Made by a program: the position numbers and the translations under genes. A stretch of DNA of 13,279 nt from an uncultured Ruminococcus sp. (GTDB lineage: Bacteria > Bacillota > Clostridia > Oscillospirales > CAG-272), in assembly GCA_902791785.1 (NCBI GenBank), contig CADAXH010000127.1, forward strand, positions 1 through 13,279, written 5' to 3'. This document shows, in pieces, positions 6,963 through 13,279 of this stretch; within the stretch, counting starts at the first letter, position 1, and each line of letters opens with the position of its first letter. The notes beneath the pieces are model-generated. The model saw only the letters and a program-made list of their open reading frames with translations. It did no database searches and was not told the DNA's origin.

Positions 6963-8582
6963 ATGGAATATTACGATTCTTTGGGAATAATGATTGACTG
7001 CTCAAGAAACGCAGTCCCGAATGTTCCAAGACTCAAATCTTTTATATCCCTCATTTCAAAGATGGGATACAATACTCTGTTCCTCTATACCGAAGATACA
7101 TACGAAGTGGATGACGAAGAATATTTCGGAAGCAAAAGAGGAAGATATTCAAAAGCAGAACTCAAAGAAATTGACGACTACGCATATTCCTGCGGCATCG
7201 AAGTTGTTCCCTTCATACAGACTCTTGCACACCTTGCATCACTGAAAAGGTGGAGAGAATACCGTCATCATGTTTTCGATATAGACGACATACTGCTGGT
7301 GGACAACGAACGAACCACCCGCCTTATAACAAACATGGTCAAAACCATGTCAGAAACATTAAGGTCCAAAAGAATCCACATAGGTTTTGACGAGGCGCAT
7401 CATATAGGACTCGGAACATATCTGGATAAGCACGGATATACCGACAGGCGTTCCCTGCTCTTAAAACATCTGAACCAGGTTTGTGAAATAACAAAACAGT
7501 TCGGTTATGAAAAAGTCATGCTTGCAAATGACCTGTTTTTCAGCATGGCTCCGGGTGTATTCAGCGTAGACGAAGAAATAGATTTTCCAAAAGAAATTAA
7601 AGATGCTGTCCCAAAAGAATGTGAAATGGTATACTGGGACTATTTTTCAACAGACGAAAAAAGATACAAAGCTATGATGCAATCCAGCAAAAAACTTACT
7701 GAAAATATTTGGTTTTCAGGTGGCTGCTGGACGTGGAACACTTTCTCGCCTCACAACAGATACAGCATAGAAAGAAACACCATTGCAATAAAACAGTGCA
7801 AGGAAAACGGAATCAGAAACGCCTTCTTTACTCTGTGGGGAGATGACGGAGGTGAATGCGCCTATGAAATGGTGCTTCCCGCCATAATGCATGCTGCCTG
7901 CGCTTTCAAAGGCATCGGTGAAGAACAGATGAAAGAAGAATTCAAGGAATTGACTGGAGAAGATTTTGACACTTTCCTTCATATGGACTATCCAAATTAC
8001 ATTTTTGGAGAAGACGTTAAAGTTGAATCTAAATATTTCCAGCACAGTGCTTCGAACTATGCAAAAACTCATTTTTATGACGATCCTTTCCTCGGAATAA
8101 TGAGTGTAAATTTCGATAAATGTAAAAAAACTCAGATGAAAGAATATGCAAGCATTTTGAAAAATGATGCTGATAATTCGAAAAATTACAAAGTATTCTA
8201 TACTACCCTGTCTTCTTTGTGCAGTGTTCTGAGTGAAAAACTGCTTTTGGCTAAAGAAACAAGGAAAGCCTATGAAGAACATAATATGGACAAATTGTTA
8301 AATTTAGCATTCAGCAAATACTCTGATGCCATATTGAAGCTGACAGAATTTCACAAAAACTACAGACTCCAGTGGGAACTTGTGAATAAACCGTTTGGAT
8401 TTGAAATACAGGACGCAAGAATCGGCGGACTGATTATGCGCCTGTCTACCTGCAGGGAAAGAATACTTGAATTAGTCAGTGGAAAAGTAGAAAAAATAGA
8501 AGAATTGGAAGAGCCGGTACTTCCTATGGACGACACATATATTACCTCGTGGGGCGAAATGATTTCGGCGAACAACATATAA
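6963..8582 (+). CDS. GH20 beta-hexosaminidase, cytoplasmic GH20C-like form without the N-terminal domain
   Basis: The 539-residue product starts at the ATG at 6963 (GAGG at 6-7 nt); the ATG at 6936 is inside glf. It opens MEYYDSLGIMIDCSRNAVPN, the beginning of a GH20 TIM barrel. The catalytic Asp-Glu pair is in HIGFDEAHHIGLG (D143, E144). Substrate-pocket aromatics and the ends of later strands appear in MVYWDYF (223-227), GGCWTWNTFSPHNRYS (253-268) and LWGDDGGE (291-298). A helical region follows, ending in RIGGLIMRLSTCRERI. The layout matches Streptococcus pneumoniae GH20C, an enzyme removing terminal GlcNAc/GalNAc from beta-linked oligosaccharides, but the roughly 85-residue N-terminal domain of that protein is absent. 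There is no signal peptide, so it should act in the cytoplasm. It is the last gene of the operon, 13 nt after glf, and is intact. A hydrolase among glycan-building enzymes may recycle or edit hexosamine units; this is inference. Confidence 0.9.
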   Translation: MEYYDSLGIMIDCSRNAVPNVPRLKSFISLISKMGYNTLFLYTEDTYEVDDEEYFGSKRGRYSKAELKEIDDYAYSCGIEVVPFIQTLAHLASLKRWREYRHHVFDIDDILLVDNERTTRLITNMVKTMSETLRSKRIHIGFDEAHHIGLGTYLDKHGYTDRRSLLLKHLNQVCEITKQFGYEKVMLANDLFFSMAPGVFSVDEEIDFPKEIKDAVPKECEMVYWDYFSTDEKRYKAMMQSSKKLTENIWFSGGCWTWNTFSPHNRYSIERNTIAIKQCKENGIRNAFFTLWGDDGGECAYEMVLPAIMHAACAFKGIGEEQMKEEFKELTGEDFDTFLHMDYPNYIFGEDVKVESKYFQHSASNYAKTHFYDDPFLGIMSVNFDKCKKTQMKEYASILKNDADNSKNYKVFYTTLSSLCSVLSEKLLLAKETRKAYEEHNMDKLLNLAFSKYSDAILKLTEFHKNYRLQWELVNKPFGFEIQDARIGGLIMRLSTCRERILELVSGKVEKIEELEEPVLPMDDTYITSWGEMISANNI

Positions 8583-8593
8583 TACGCACAAAA

Positions 8594-8645
8594 TGGCAGC
8601 TGCAAACAAACTTGCAACTGCCACTGATTTTGTTATGCTTTTTTT
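8594..8645. terminator. Intrinsic terminator, probably bidirectional, between convergent operons
   Basis: A 12-bp stem with one C-A mismatch (TGGCAGCTGCAA at 8594-8605 with TTGCAACTGCCA at 8612-8623) encloses the loop ACAAAC. Reading rightward it is followed by TGATTTTG and then a run of seven T (8639-8645), placed rather far from the stem. Reading leftward it is followed by ATTTTG. It lies 11 nt after the GH20 stop and about 70 nt beyond the stop of the oppositely oriented binding-protein gene, so it can close both transcripts. Confidence 0.7.
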
Positions 8646-8695
8646 CTCCCTTTGAACTCGGCATTCACCCGGATTAAGGCTGTCTCGATTTTTTA

Positions 8696-9847
8696 TCAGC
8701 CGAAGAAAGTAGCTGTGTCAATCTTCTTGTATCCTCCGAAACTTCCGGGCAGACCAAAGATTTCCGAAGCCATTTCCTTTCCTAAGAATGCTTTTGTTAT
8801 CTCATTGAGCTTAGCTGTCATATCGATATCCGCAAATTTTTCGGGATACACGGTTTTAGCCATGAACCACGCATTTGCCAGAGCAATTTCGCAGTTTGTG
8901 TAGTATGCGTTATATGCCATTTCAATATACACTTCTCCGTTTTTCCATGCTTTGCATGTATCGAACATGGTTTTGTCCTCAGCGTAAAGAGGCTTTATGT
9001 TCTTAACGGCTGCTGCATCGATGATTATTACATCCATCTTCTCACCGAGAGAAACGAATTTTTCCTTTTCAATTGCTCCGATTCCTTTGATTCCGAGACC
9101 TGATACAGCATTCTTTATATTTGCTACGTTGAAAGGCTTGAATGTTTCGGATGTCATAAGGTGATTTGTTGTTCCCCAGTTTCCAAGGCCGCAGATATAT
9201 ACAGACGGTTTTTCACTGTCCTTTATATCTTTTGTTCTGTTCTGAATTTCTGTCGTCTGCTTTTCAACAAAATTCACAAGTGCTTCAGCCTGGTCTTCTC
9301 TGTCAAAAATCTTGCCGAGCAGATAGATGCTCTGCTGGAATTCTTCGGAAAAAACTCCGTTGGATCCGATTTTCATTGTTATAACCGGAACACCGAGCTG
9401 GTTCTGGAGAGCATTTGCCTTGTCTGCATCCTCATACTCGGAAATGACGATATCCGGTGTGCATGACAGGATTTTTTCTGCTTCTGCCGACTGAGCATTA
9501 GGTCCGCCGACTCCGCATGAAGGAAGTTTGTTGAATGTTTCAGAGAATGCGAGAACATAGGGTCTTGCCACTGAATCAAACATCTTCGGTCTCTCGGTCA
9601 GTGTAGTGTTGTCTATGTCTTCCACTCCGCAAAGAAGTGAAACGTCGCCGACGTATGAATACAGACGCAGCGCACCTGCTCCGATGCATACGACTCTCTC
9701 ATAACTTCCCGGAATTATCTTGATTTCTCTTCCGACCATGTCGTCGACAAGAAGTTCCTTTGTGTCCGGCGTCTTCTCAGGTTTTGTGCATGATACTATC
9801 ACAAACATCATGCATAAGATTAGCAATACTGAAATGATTCTTTTCAT
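8696..9847 (-). CDS. Substrate-binding lipoprotein of a siderophore/heme/corrinoid-type ABC importer (BtuF/FepB-like)
   Basis: A 383-residue precursor with a lipoprotein signal peptide: basic MKR, a hydrophobic stretch to residue 19, then the lipobox IVSC with Cys20 as the lipidated residue. The mature part has the class III binding-protein pattern: VDDMVGREIKI, a first lobe with PSCGVGGPNAQSAEAEKILS and PDIVISEYED, a long linking helix (about 170-200), then a second lobe with PSVYICGLGNWG and KMDVIIIDAAA. It ends near AYNAYYTNCEIALANAWF and VYPEKFADID, motifs I associate with iron- or metal-chelate binding members of the family. It would be anchored outside the membrane and deliver ligand to the permease encoded at 10475-11509. 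The gene starts 1 nt after the stop of the ATPase gene, with AGGGGTG as ribosome binding site. The ligand cannot be decided from sequence. Confidence 0.9.
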   Translation of the reverse strand: MKRIISVLLILCMMFVIVSCTKPEKTPDTKELLVDDMVGREIKIIPGSYERVVCIGAGALRLYSYVGDVSLLCGVEDIDNTTLTERPKMFDSVARPYVLAFSETFNKLPSCGVGGPNAQSAEAEKILSCTPDIVISEYEDADKANALQNQLGVPVITMKIGSNGVFSEEFQQSIYLLGKIFDREDQAEALVNFVEKQTTEIQNRTKDIKDSEKPSVYICGLGNWGTTNHLMTSETFKPFNVANIKNAVSGLGIKGIGAIEKEKFVSLGEKMDVIIIDAAAVKNIKPLYAEDKTMFDTCKAWKNGEVYIEMAYNAYYTNCEIALANAWFMAKTVYPEKFADIDMTAKLNEITKAFLGKEMASEIFGLPGSFGGYKKIDTATFFG

Positions 9848-9848
9848 T

Positions 9849-10482
9849 TTACACCCCTACTATTATTTTTTTGTCTTCCGACTTTATTATTTTTATTTTT
9901 ACGTTATATATTTTTTCTATATTCTCTTCAGTTATCACTTCTTCGCCGCCCGAATACTCTGTTTTCCCGTCCTTCATCAGAAAGAACTTGTCTCCGAGCC
10001 TCAAAGCTTCATTGAGATTGTGAAGAGAACACAGGACAGAAATGCCGTATTCTTCAGAAAGTTTTCTTGTTTCGTTTATAAGGAGCATTTCATTTGCCAG
10101 GTCCAGGTTTCCCGTAGTCAATAACTTTTTTGACTTCATCGTGGTCGCTCTTTCCGGCATTCAGTCCGAAATGCGCTATTCTTCCCGTGAGTACCGTCTC
10201 ATAAACCGTAAGATCTCCGAAAACGGGATTCTGTGGAACATATGAAATCATCCTTGCCCTCTCGGACGGCTTTTTGTCTGACAGAGAAACTGAATCAAAC
10301 AGTATTTCTCCGGACTCCGGCTTTTCAATTCCTAGGATGGTTTTGAACAGTGTTGTTTTTCCGGCACCATTCTCACCGAGGAGAATACCTATCTTTCCGT
10401 CTTCAAGAGTGAGATTCAGTCCGTTCAGAATCGGGCTGTCATTTTTGGAATATCTGAATACCAGGTTTCTTATTTCAAGCAT
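9849..10482 (-). pseudogene. Importer ATP-binding subunit (FecE/BtuD-like), lacking signature motif and Walker B through a deletion
   Basis: The start at 10482 is fixed by AAGGAGG at a 7-nt distance. It overlaps the permease stop by 8 nt. The first 122 residues are a normal N-terminal half: MLEIRNLVFRYSKN, Walker A GENGAGKTT (36-44), Q-loop YVPQ (81-84), then FGLNAGKSDHDEVKKVID. The frame then runs into a stop at 10090. In another frame, from about 10117, the family resumes at TGNLDLANEMLLINETRKLS and continues with VLCSLHNLNEAL (switch His), KDGKTEYSGG and a C-terminus to 9849. What should lie between, the helical domain end, the LSGGQ-type signature and the Walker B DEP, is missing. Counting against the family, about 125 nt are lost, and the frame change requires a length of 2 modulo 3. 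The rejoined product would be about 210 residues instead of about 255 and could not hydrolyse ATP. The flanking permease and lipoprotein genes look intact. Confidence 0.88.
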
Positions 10483-11509
10483 GGTACTTCCTCCTTCCCA
10501 GGATGAGTGCAACAAAGAAAGGAGCACCGAGTAATGCTGTTATTGCGCCTACGGGCAGAGCCGATCCGCTTCCGATTATTCTCGAGGCAGTGTCTGCCGT
10601 GAGCAGTAGCAGGCTTCCGGTCAGCGCCGACAGAGGAATAGATATTCTGTGGTTGTTTCCTATCAGTCTCTTGGAGATATGCGGGCAAATGATACCGACA
10701 AATCCTATTATTCCCAGAAATGAAACACATACTGCGGTGAGCAAAGAAGACATGAGAAGGGATATGAATCTCAATGTTTTTACATTGATTCCGAGACTGA
10801 CTGCGGTCTCGTCTCCTGACAATAGCGCATTGTATTTCCAGCTCATCAGGCTGAAGAAGATAATGGATACTACAAGTACCGCTGCCATTATGGCGTCTGT
10901 TTCATATGTGGCTCTGCCGAGATCACCAAAACTCCAGATAACTGCTGCTGAGAGCCCTATATCCGTTGAATAAAACTGAAGAATTGTCGTCGCGGCTGTC
11001 CACACTGAACCCATGGCGATACCGGAAAGAATCAATACGCCTGGTGAAAATGACCTGATTCTGCCGAGTCCCATAATAAGCAGGACTGAAACAACTGCAA
11101 ATATAAACGCCACTGCGCTCGTCGCATATGGATTTGTTCCAACCATGAACGATGATGCATCGTGTCCCGTTTTAAGAAAACCGCCTGCAAAGGCAATTAT
11201 GGAAACATTTGCACCGAAAACTGCAGCGTTTGTTATTCCGAGTGTCGAAGGAGACGCCATTGAATTGTTCAGAGTTGTCTGCATAATAAGCCCTGACACG
11301 GACAGACCTGCGCCGGCTATTACTGCGGCCAGGACTCGAGGCAGACGTATATTCTGCATTATTCTTACTCCGGCCTGGCTTCCCTTTCCGAAAAGCGCGC
11401 TGAAGCATTCGGCTATGCTCATGTTGGATGAGCCCACAAAGAGGCACACAAATGCCATAAGCACAGTCAATGCAGCAGTTATTACCAGAATCGTCGTCTT
11501 CCTTTTCAT
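10475..11509 (-). CDS. FecCD-family permease of a metal-chelate/corrinoid ABC importer
   Basis: This 344-residue membrane protein (from the ATG at 11509) has about ten hydrophobic segments. Family motifs are clear: RLPRVLAAVIAGAGLSVSGLI, the GLIMQTTLNNSMASPSTLGITNAA coupling region around residues 75-100, the later FVGIICPHISKRLIGNNHR cytoplasmic loop and the C-terminal LPVGAITALLGAPFFVALIL. It forms the homodimeric channel for substrate brought by the lipoprotein encoded at 8696. The start is uncertain. The ATG at 11509 gives a normal N-terminus (MKRKTTILVITAAL) but has only a T-tract and hairpin in front and no ribosome binding site at normal distance; the ATG at 11545 lies inside the hairpin. 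A short upstream ORF could supply coupling. It overlaps the ATPase gene by 8 nt. Confidence 0.92.
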   Translation of the reverse strand: MKRKTTILVITAALTVLMAFVCLFVGSSNMSIAECFSALFGKGSQAGVRIMQNIRLPRVLAAVIAGAGLSVSGLIMQTTLNNSMASPSTLGITNAAVFGANVSIIAFAGGFLKTGHDASSFMVGTNPYATSAVAFIFAVVSVLLIMGLGRIRSFSPGVLILSGIAMGSVWTAATTILQFYSTDIGLSAAVIWSFGDLGRATYETDAIMAAVLVVSIIFFSLMSWKYNALLSGDETAVSLGINVKTLRFISLLMSSLLTAVCVSFLGIIGFVGIICPHISKRLIGNNHRISIPLSALTGSLLLLTADTASRIIGSGSALPVGAITALLGAPFFVALILGRRKYHA

Positions 11510-11556
11510 AAAAAAACAAACTATCAGTACAGCCCTTCCGGACATACTGATAGTTT
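11510..11556 (-). promoter_or_regulatory. Hairpin plus T-tract in the leader of the importer operon: possible attenuator, terminator or operator
   Basis: A perfect 12-bp inverted repeat (arms 11518-11529 and 11545-11556; AAACTATCAGTA on the minus strand) encloses a 15-nt loop containing GGAAGGG. On the minus strand it is followed by GTTTTTTT (11517-11510), which directly abuts the permease ATG. The layout is that of an intrinsic terminator placed to decide whether the importer is transcribed. The stem is only one-quarter GC, so a protein-binding inverted repeat is the alternative. No known riboswitch class is visible and the available leader is too short for the cobalamin class. Confidence 0.55.
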
Positions 11557-11559
11557 CAT
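11524..11559 (-). CDS. Possible leader peptide ORF of 11 codons overlapping the hairpin
   Basis: On the minus strand an ATG at 11559, preceded by AAAGG at a 4-nt distance, opens MKLSVCPEGLY and stops at TGA (11526-11524), 14 nt before the permease ATG. It spans the whole 5' arm, the loop and part of the 3' arm of the inverted repeat, so translation would prevent the hairpin from forming. It could also deliver ribosomes to the permease start, which has no good binding site of its own. It carries no run of a single amino acid of the kind seen in amino-acid attenuators. Such a short ORF can occur by chance. Confidence 0.3.
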   Translation of the reverse strand: MKLSVCPEGLY

Positions 11560-11565
11560 ACTACC

Positions 11566-11593
11566 TTTATAAGATATTATTGTATTGTTTAAA
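11566..11593 (-). promoter_or_regulatory. Candidate promoter upstream of the importer operon
   Basis: Minus strand TTTAAA (11593-11588), a 16-nt AT-rich spacer and TATAAA (11571-11566) resemble a sigma-A promoter (4 of 6 and 5 of 6 matches). A start would fall near 11559, on the ATG of the short ORF and overlapping its ribosome binding site. This promoter and translation of that ORF therefore do not fit together well; a second -10 (TACAAT, 11584-11579) or read-through from the symporter gene could supply a longer leader. Confidence 0.3.
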
Positions 11594-11631
11594 GACAGCT
11601 TCGGCTGTCATATGCCTGCTTCTGCAGGCAT
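11594..11631. repeat. Two adjacent perfect hairpins between the symporter and importer genes
   Basis: GACAGC-TTCG-GCTGTC (11594-11609; a C(UUCG)G tetraloop if read rightward) and ATGCCTGC-TTCT-GCAGGCAT (11612-11631) are separated by 2 nt. They start 34 nt after the symporter stop at 11666. Read leftward only TTTAAAC follows, so this is a poor intrinsic terminator by the usual rule. It may end or stabilise the 3' end of the symporter mRNA. Confidence 0.6.
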
Positions 11632-11665
11632 TGAAATACTAACATTGCCTTGGAGAAAAGTCAAT

Positions 11666-13255
11666 CTATTCCTGTACGGCTGCTTCTTCCTTTTCTTCCT
11701 CTTCCTTTTCAGCTTCTTCCTGGATTACCACTTCGTCCTCATTTGTACCCGTCTCTTTGTTTTTGAGGAATACAAAATATATAACTGCGCAGACTATCAT
11801 GATGACGAGTGCAATCAATACAAGAATAAGTCCGTTCATGGAGAATGTTCTTGTTCCGGAAACAGACGGGAAAACAATGTCTATGATTCCGAACACTTCT
11901 ATTACACCAATCAGGATCGGTGCGGCATATTTTAGCATGAATGAGAACAGCAGCCCAACCTTGCCGAGTTTGAGTCCTTCCTCCTGCAGATTGCTGCTCA
12001 GCTTTCTGCAGCTGAGTGCCTCTTTTGCACTGTTTGATTTATATGTGAACCATCCGAGAGCTATACAAGCTCCTATTGCGCATATAGGAATGATAACGTT
12101 TGTAACTATAATGTCGAATACGTCGAGCAGGTTGTTGCCCGCAAGCATCATTTTTTCTTTTCCCGTAAGGGCAAAACCGAGGGATATTCCTATCGGAACT
12201 GCAAATGCAAAACCGACTCCTCCGACTATAGCAATTGCCTTTTTTCTCTTTATCCTGAACTTCTGAATGAAGAACTGTGTTGCAACTTCAAGCATTGAAA
12301 TCATCGAAGTGACGGCTGCGATTGAAACCATTCCGAAGAAGAAGAAAGATACGATGTTTCCGACCGGTCCTAGGGACTTGAATACGATCGGCAATGATGA
12401 GAACATCAGTACGATTCCGTTGTTCTGAAGCTGAATGCCCGTTTCCGCCTGATAGTGGAAGATTGTCGGGAAAACGGCAAGACCTGCAAGCAGTGCAACA
12501 ATGGTATCGAAGACTGCAATCCATACTGCAGATTTGCCTACGTTTATGTTCTTGCCTGTGTATGAACCGTATGAAATCATTATTCCCATACCGACTGACA
12601 GCGAGAAGAACGCCTGGCTCATCGCCGCAAGTATTCCGTCAAAGCCGAGTGCGCTGAAGTCCGGTGCAAGGTAATATTTCAGACCATCCGAAACTCCCTC
12701 TCCTAGGAACAGACAGTACACGACTATGCATACCATTATGACGAAAAGGATCGGCATCAGTACTTTACATGCCTTTTCAATTCCGTTCTTGACTCCGCCT
12801 GTGACAACCAGCACTGACAGTATCATGAAAAGTGCGCTGTACAATACAACTTCACCTGTGTTGCCCGAGAACGTCTGCATGATTGTTGAATTGTCAGAGA
12901 AAGAATTCATTGCAAACTTTACTGTATATCCGCCGAGGACCGTATAGTAGCACAATACCATAAAAGGACCGACAATTGAAAGAAGTCCGAGCCATCCGAG
13001 ATTCTTGTTTACTTTCTTGTATGCGGTTATGGAGTTGGCCTGAGCACGTTTTCCAAGGTATATTTCCGCTATCATGACAATCAGTCCTAGAATTATGACA
13101 CTGAAAATATATACGAAAACAAATGCTGCTCCTCCGTTTTTACTCGTCTTGTACGGAAAGCTCCACAAATTTCCAAGCCCCACTGCACTTCCTGCTGCAG
13201 CGAGAATAAAACCTAATCCGCCTGCAAATCCGTTTCTCTTAACCGGTCTGTCCAT
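11666..13255 (-). CDS. Neurotransmitter:sodium symporter (NSS/SNF) family transporter
   Basis: This 529-residue membrane protein has about 12 hydrophobic segments in the LeuT-type arrangement. The unwound helix 1 with sodium and substrate contacts is GSAVGLGNLWSFPY (residues 22-35), followed by the family's KNGGAAFVFVYIFSV. Helix 3 has LCYYTVLGGYTVKF, and the helix 6 region has AFFSLSVGMGIMISYGSY, where the family's second unwound helix lies. Members import amino acids or related amines with sodium. The substrate here is unknown; the position of the extracellular gate arginine after the Trp of helix 1 is Ser (S32). The last 30 residues are a very acidic tail (EEAEKEEEEKEEAAVQE). The start is set by GGAGG (13265-13261), 5 nt from the ATG. 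The gene appears monocistronic, with hairpins after its stop; its promoter lies beyond the window. Confidence 0.93.
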   Translation of the reverse strand: MDRPVKRNGFAGGLGFILAAAGSAVGLGNLWSFPYKTSKNGGAAFVFVYIFSVIILGLIVMIAEIYLGKRAQANSITAYKKVNKNLGWLGLLSIVGPFMVLCYYTVLGGYTVKFAMNSFSDNSTIMQTFSGNTGEVVLYSALFMILSVLVVTGGVKNGIEKACKVLMPILFVIMVCIVVYCLFLGEGVSDGLKYYLAPDFSALGFDGILAAMSQAFFSLSVGMGIMISYGSYTGKNINVGKSAVWIAVFDTIVALLAGLAVFPTIFHYQAETGIQLQNNGIVLMFSSLPIVFKSLGPVGNIVSFFFFGMVSIAAVTSMISMLEVATQFFIQKFRIKRKKAIAIVGGVGFAFAVPIGISLGFALTGKEKMMLAGNNLLDVFDIIVTNVIIPICAIGACIALGWFTYKSNSAKEALSCRKLSSNLQEEGLKLGKVGLLFSFMLKYAAPILIGVIEVFGIIDIVFPSVSGTRTFSMNGLILVLIALVIMIVCAVIYFVFLKNKETGTNEDEVVIQEEAEKEEEEKEEAAVQE

Positions 13256-13279
13256 TTATTCCTCCTGATCCCAAACGAA

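Noticed and set aside
7716..8282. A 188-codon minus-strand frame opposite the GH20 gene
   Set aside because: Phe-rich low-complexity antisense translation of a well-supported gene.
8640..8700. Second terminator from GGCTG/CAGCC around 8677-8702
   Set aside because: A five-base stem with a large loop, overlapping the binding-protein stop, and without a T-tract in the leftward direction.
11510..11665. Cobalamin riboswitch upstream of the BtuCDF-like importer
   Set aside because: The intergenic region is about 155 nt, much of it taken by simple hairpins, and I could not find the conserved B12-box-type core.
11668..11750. Low-complexity purine/pyrimidine tract as a non-coding repeat
   Set aside because: It is the coding sequence of the Glu/Lys-rich C-terminal tail of the symporter.
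1..13279. Defence system, CRISPR array, transposase or phage genes
   Set aside because: All long frames are accounted for by transport, glycan and enzyme genes; no repeat-spacer pattern, terminal inverted repeats or integrase was seen.

Overview
The window looks like the chromosome of a low-to-mid-GC Gram-positive (Firmicutes/Clostridia-like) bacterium. The signs are strong GGAGG-type ribosome binding sites, tightly packed operons, a BcrA-type ABC exporter, a lipoprotein-anchored solute-binding protein, and a GH20 enzyme closest to the intracellular GH20C type of streptococci. The taxonomic call is inference; no rRNA or tRNA gene is present.

Layout. (1) Positions 1-2833, minus strand: an ATP-binding protein, an ABC-2 permease, and an open-ended gene running off the left edge. 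The last is probably an (alpha/alpha)6-barrel carbohydrate enzyme; its function is not recognised. (2) Positions 2834-2986: a divergent intergenic region with back-to-back promoter candidates. The rightward one carries a small palindrome between its -35 and -10 boxes. (3) Positions 2987-8582, plus strand: a surface-glycan type operon with two family-2 glycosyltransferases, a DUF4422 putative glycosyltransferase, UDP-galactopyranose mutase (glf) and a truncated-form GH20 beta-hexosaminidase. (4) Positions 8594-8645: a hairpin terminator between convergent units. (5) Positions 8696-11509, minus strand: a BtuCDF/FecBCD-type importer (permease, ATPase, lipoprotein) for a metal chelate such as a siderophore, heme or corrinoid. 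In front of it is a leader with a strong inverted repeat, a T-tract and a possible 11-residue leader ORF. (6) Positions 11666-13255, minus strand: a neurotransmitter:sodium symporter family transporter.

The main anomaly is that three genes are broken by internal loss of DNA, each with recognisable protein sequence continuing in another frame on the far side. The first glycosyltransferase lacks about 1 nt, glf lacks about 13 nt next to a conserved motif, and the importer ATPase lacks about 125 nt covering the ABC signature and Walker B. If real, the galactofuranose step and the importer are both inactive here. If not, they mark assembly errors. No CRISPR array, insertion sequence, phage gene or attachment site was seen, and I found no clear evidence of a wholly new system. 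The least explained items are the left-edge gene, the leader of the importer operon, and a glycoside hydrolase encoded inside a glycan-building operon.
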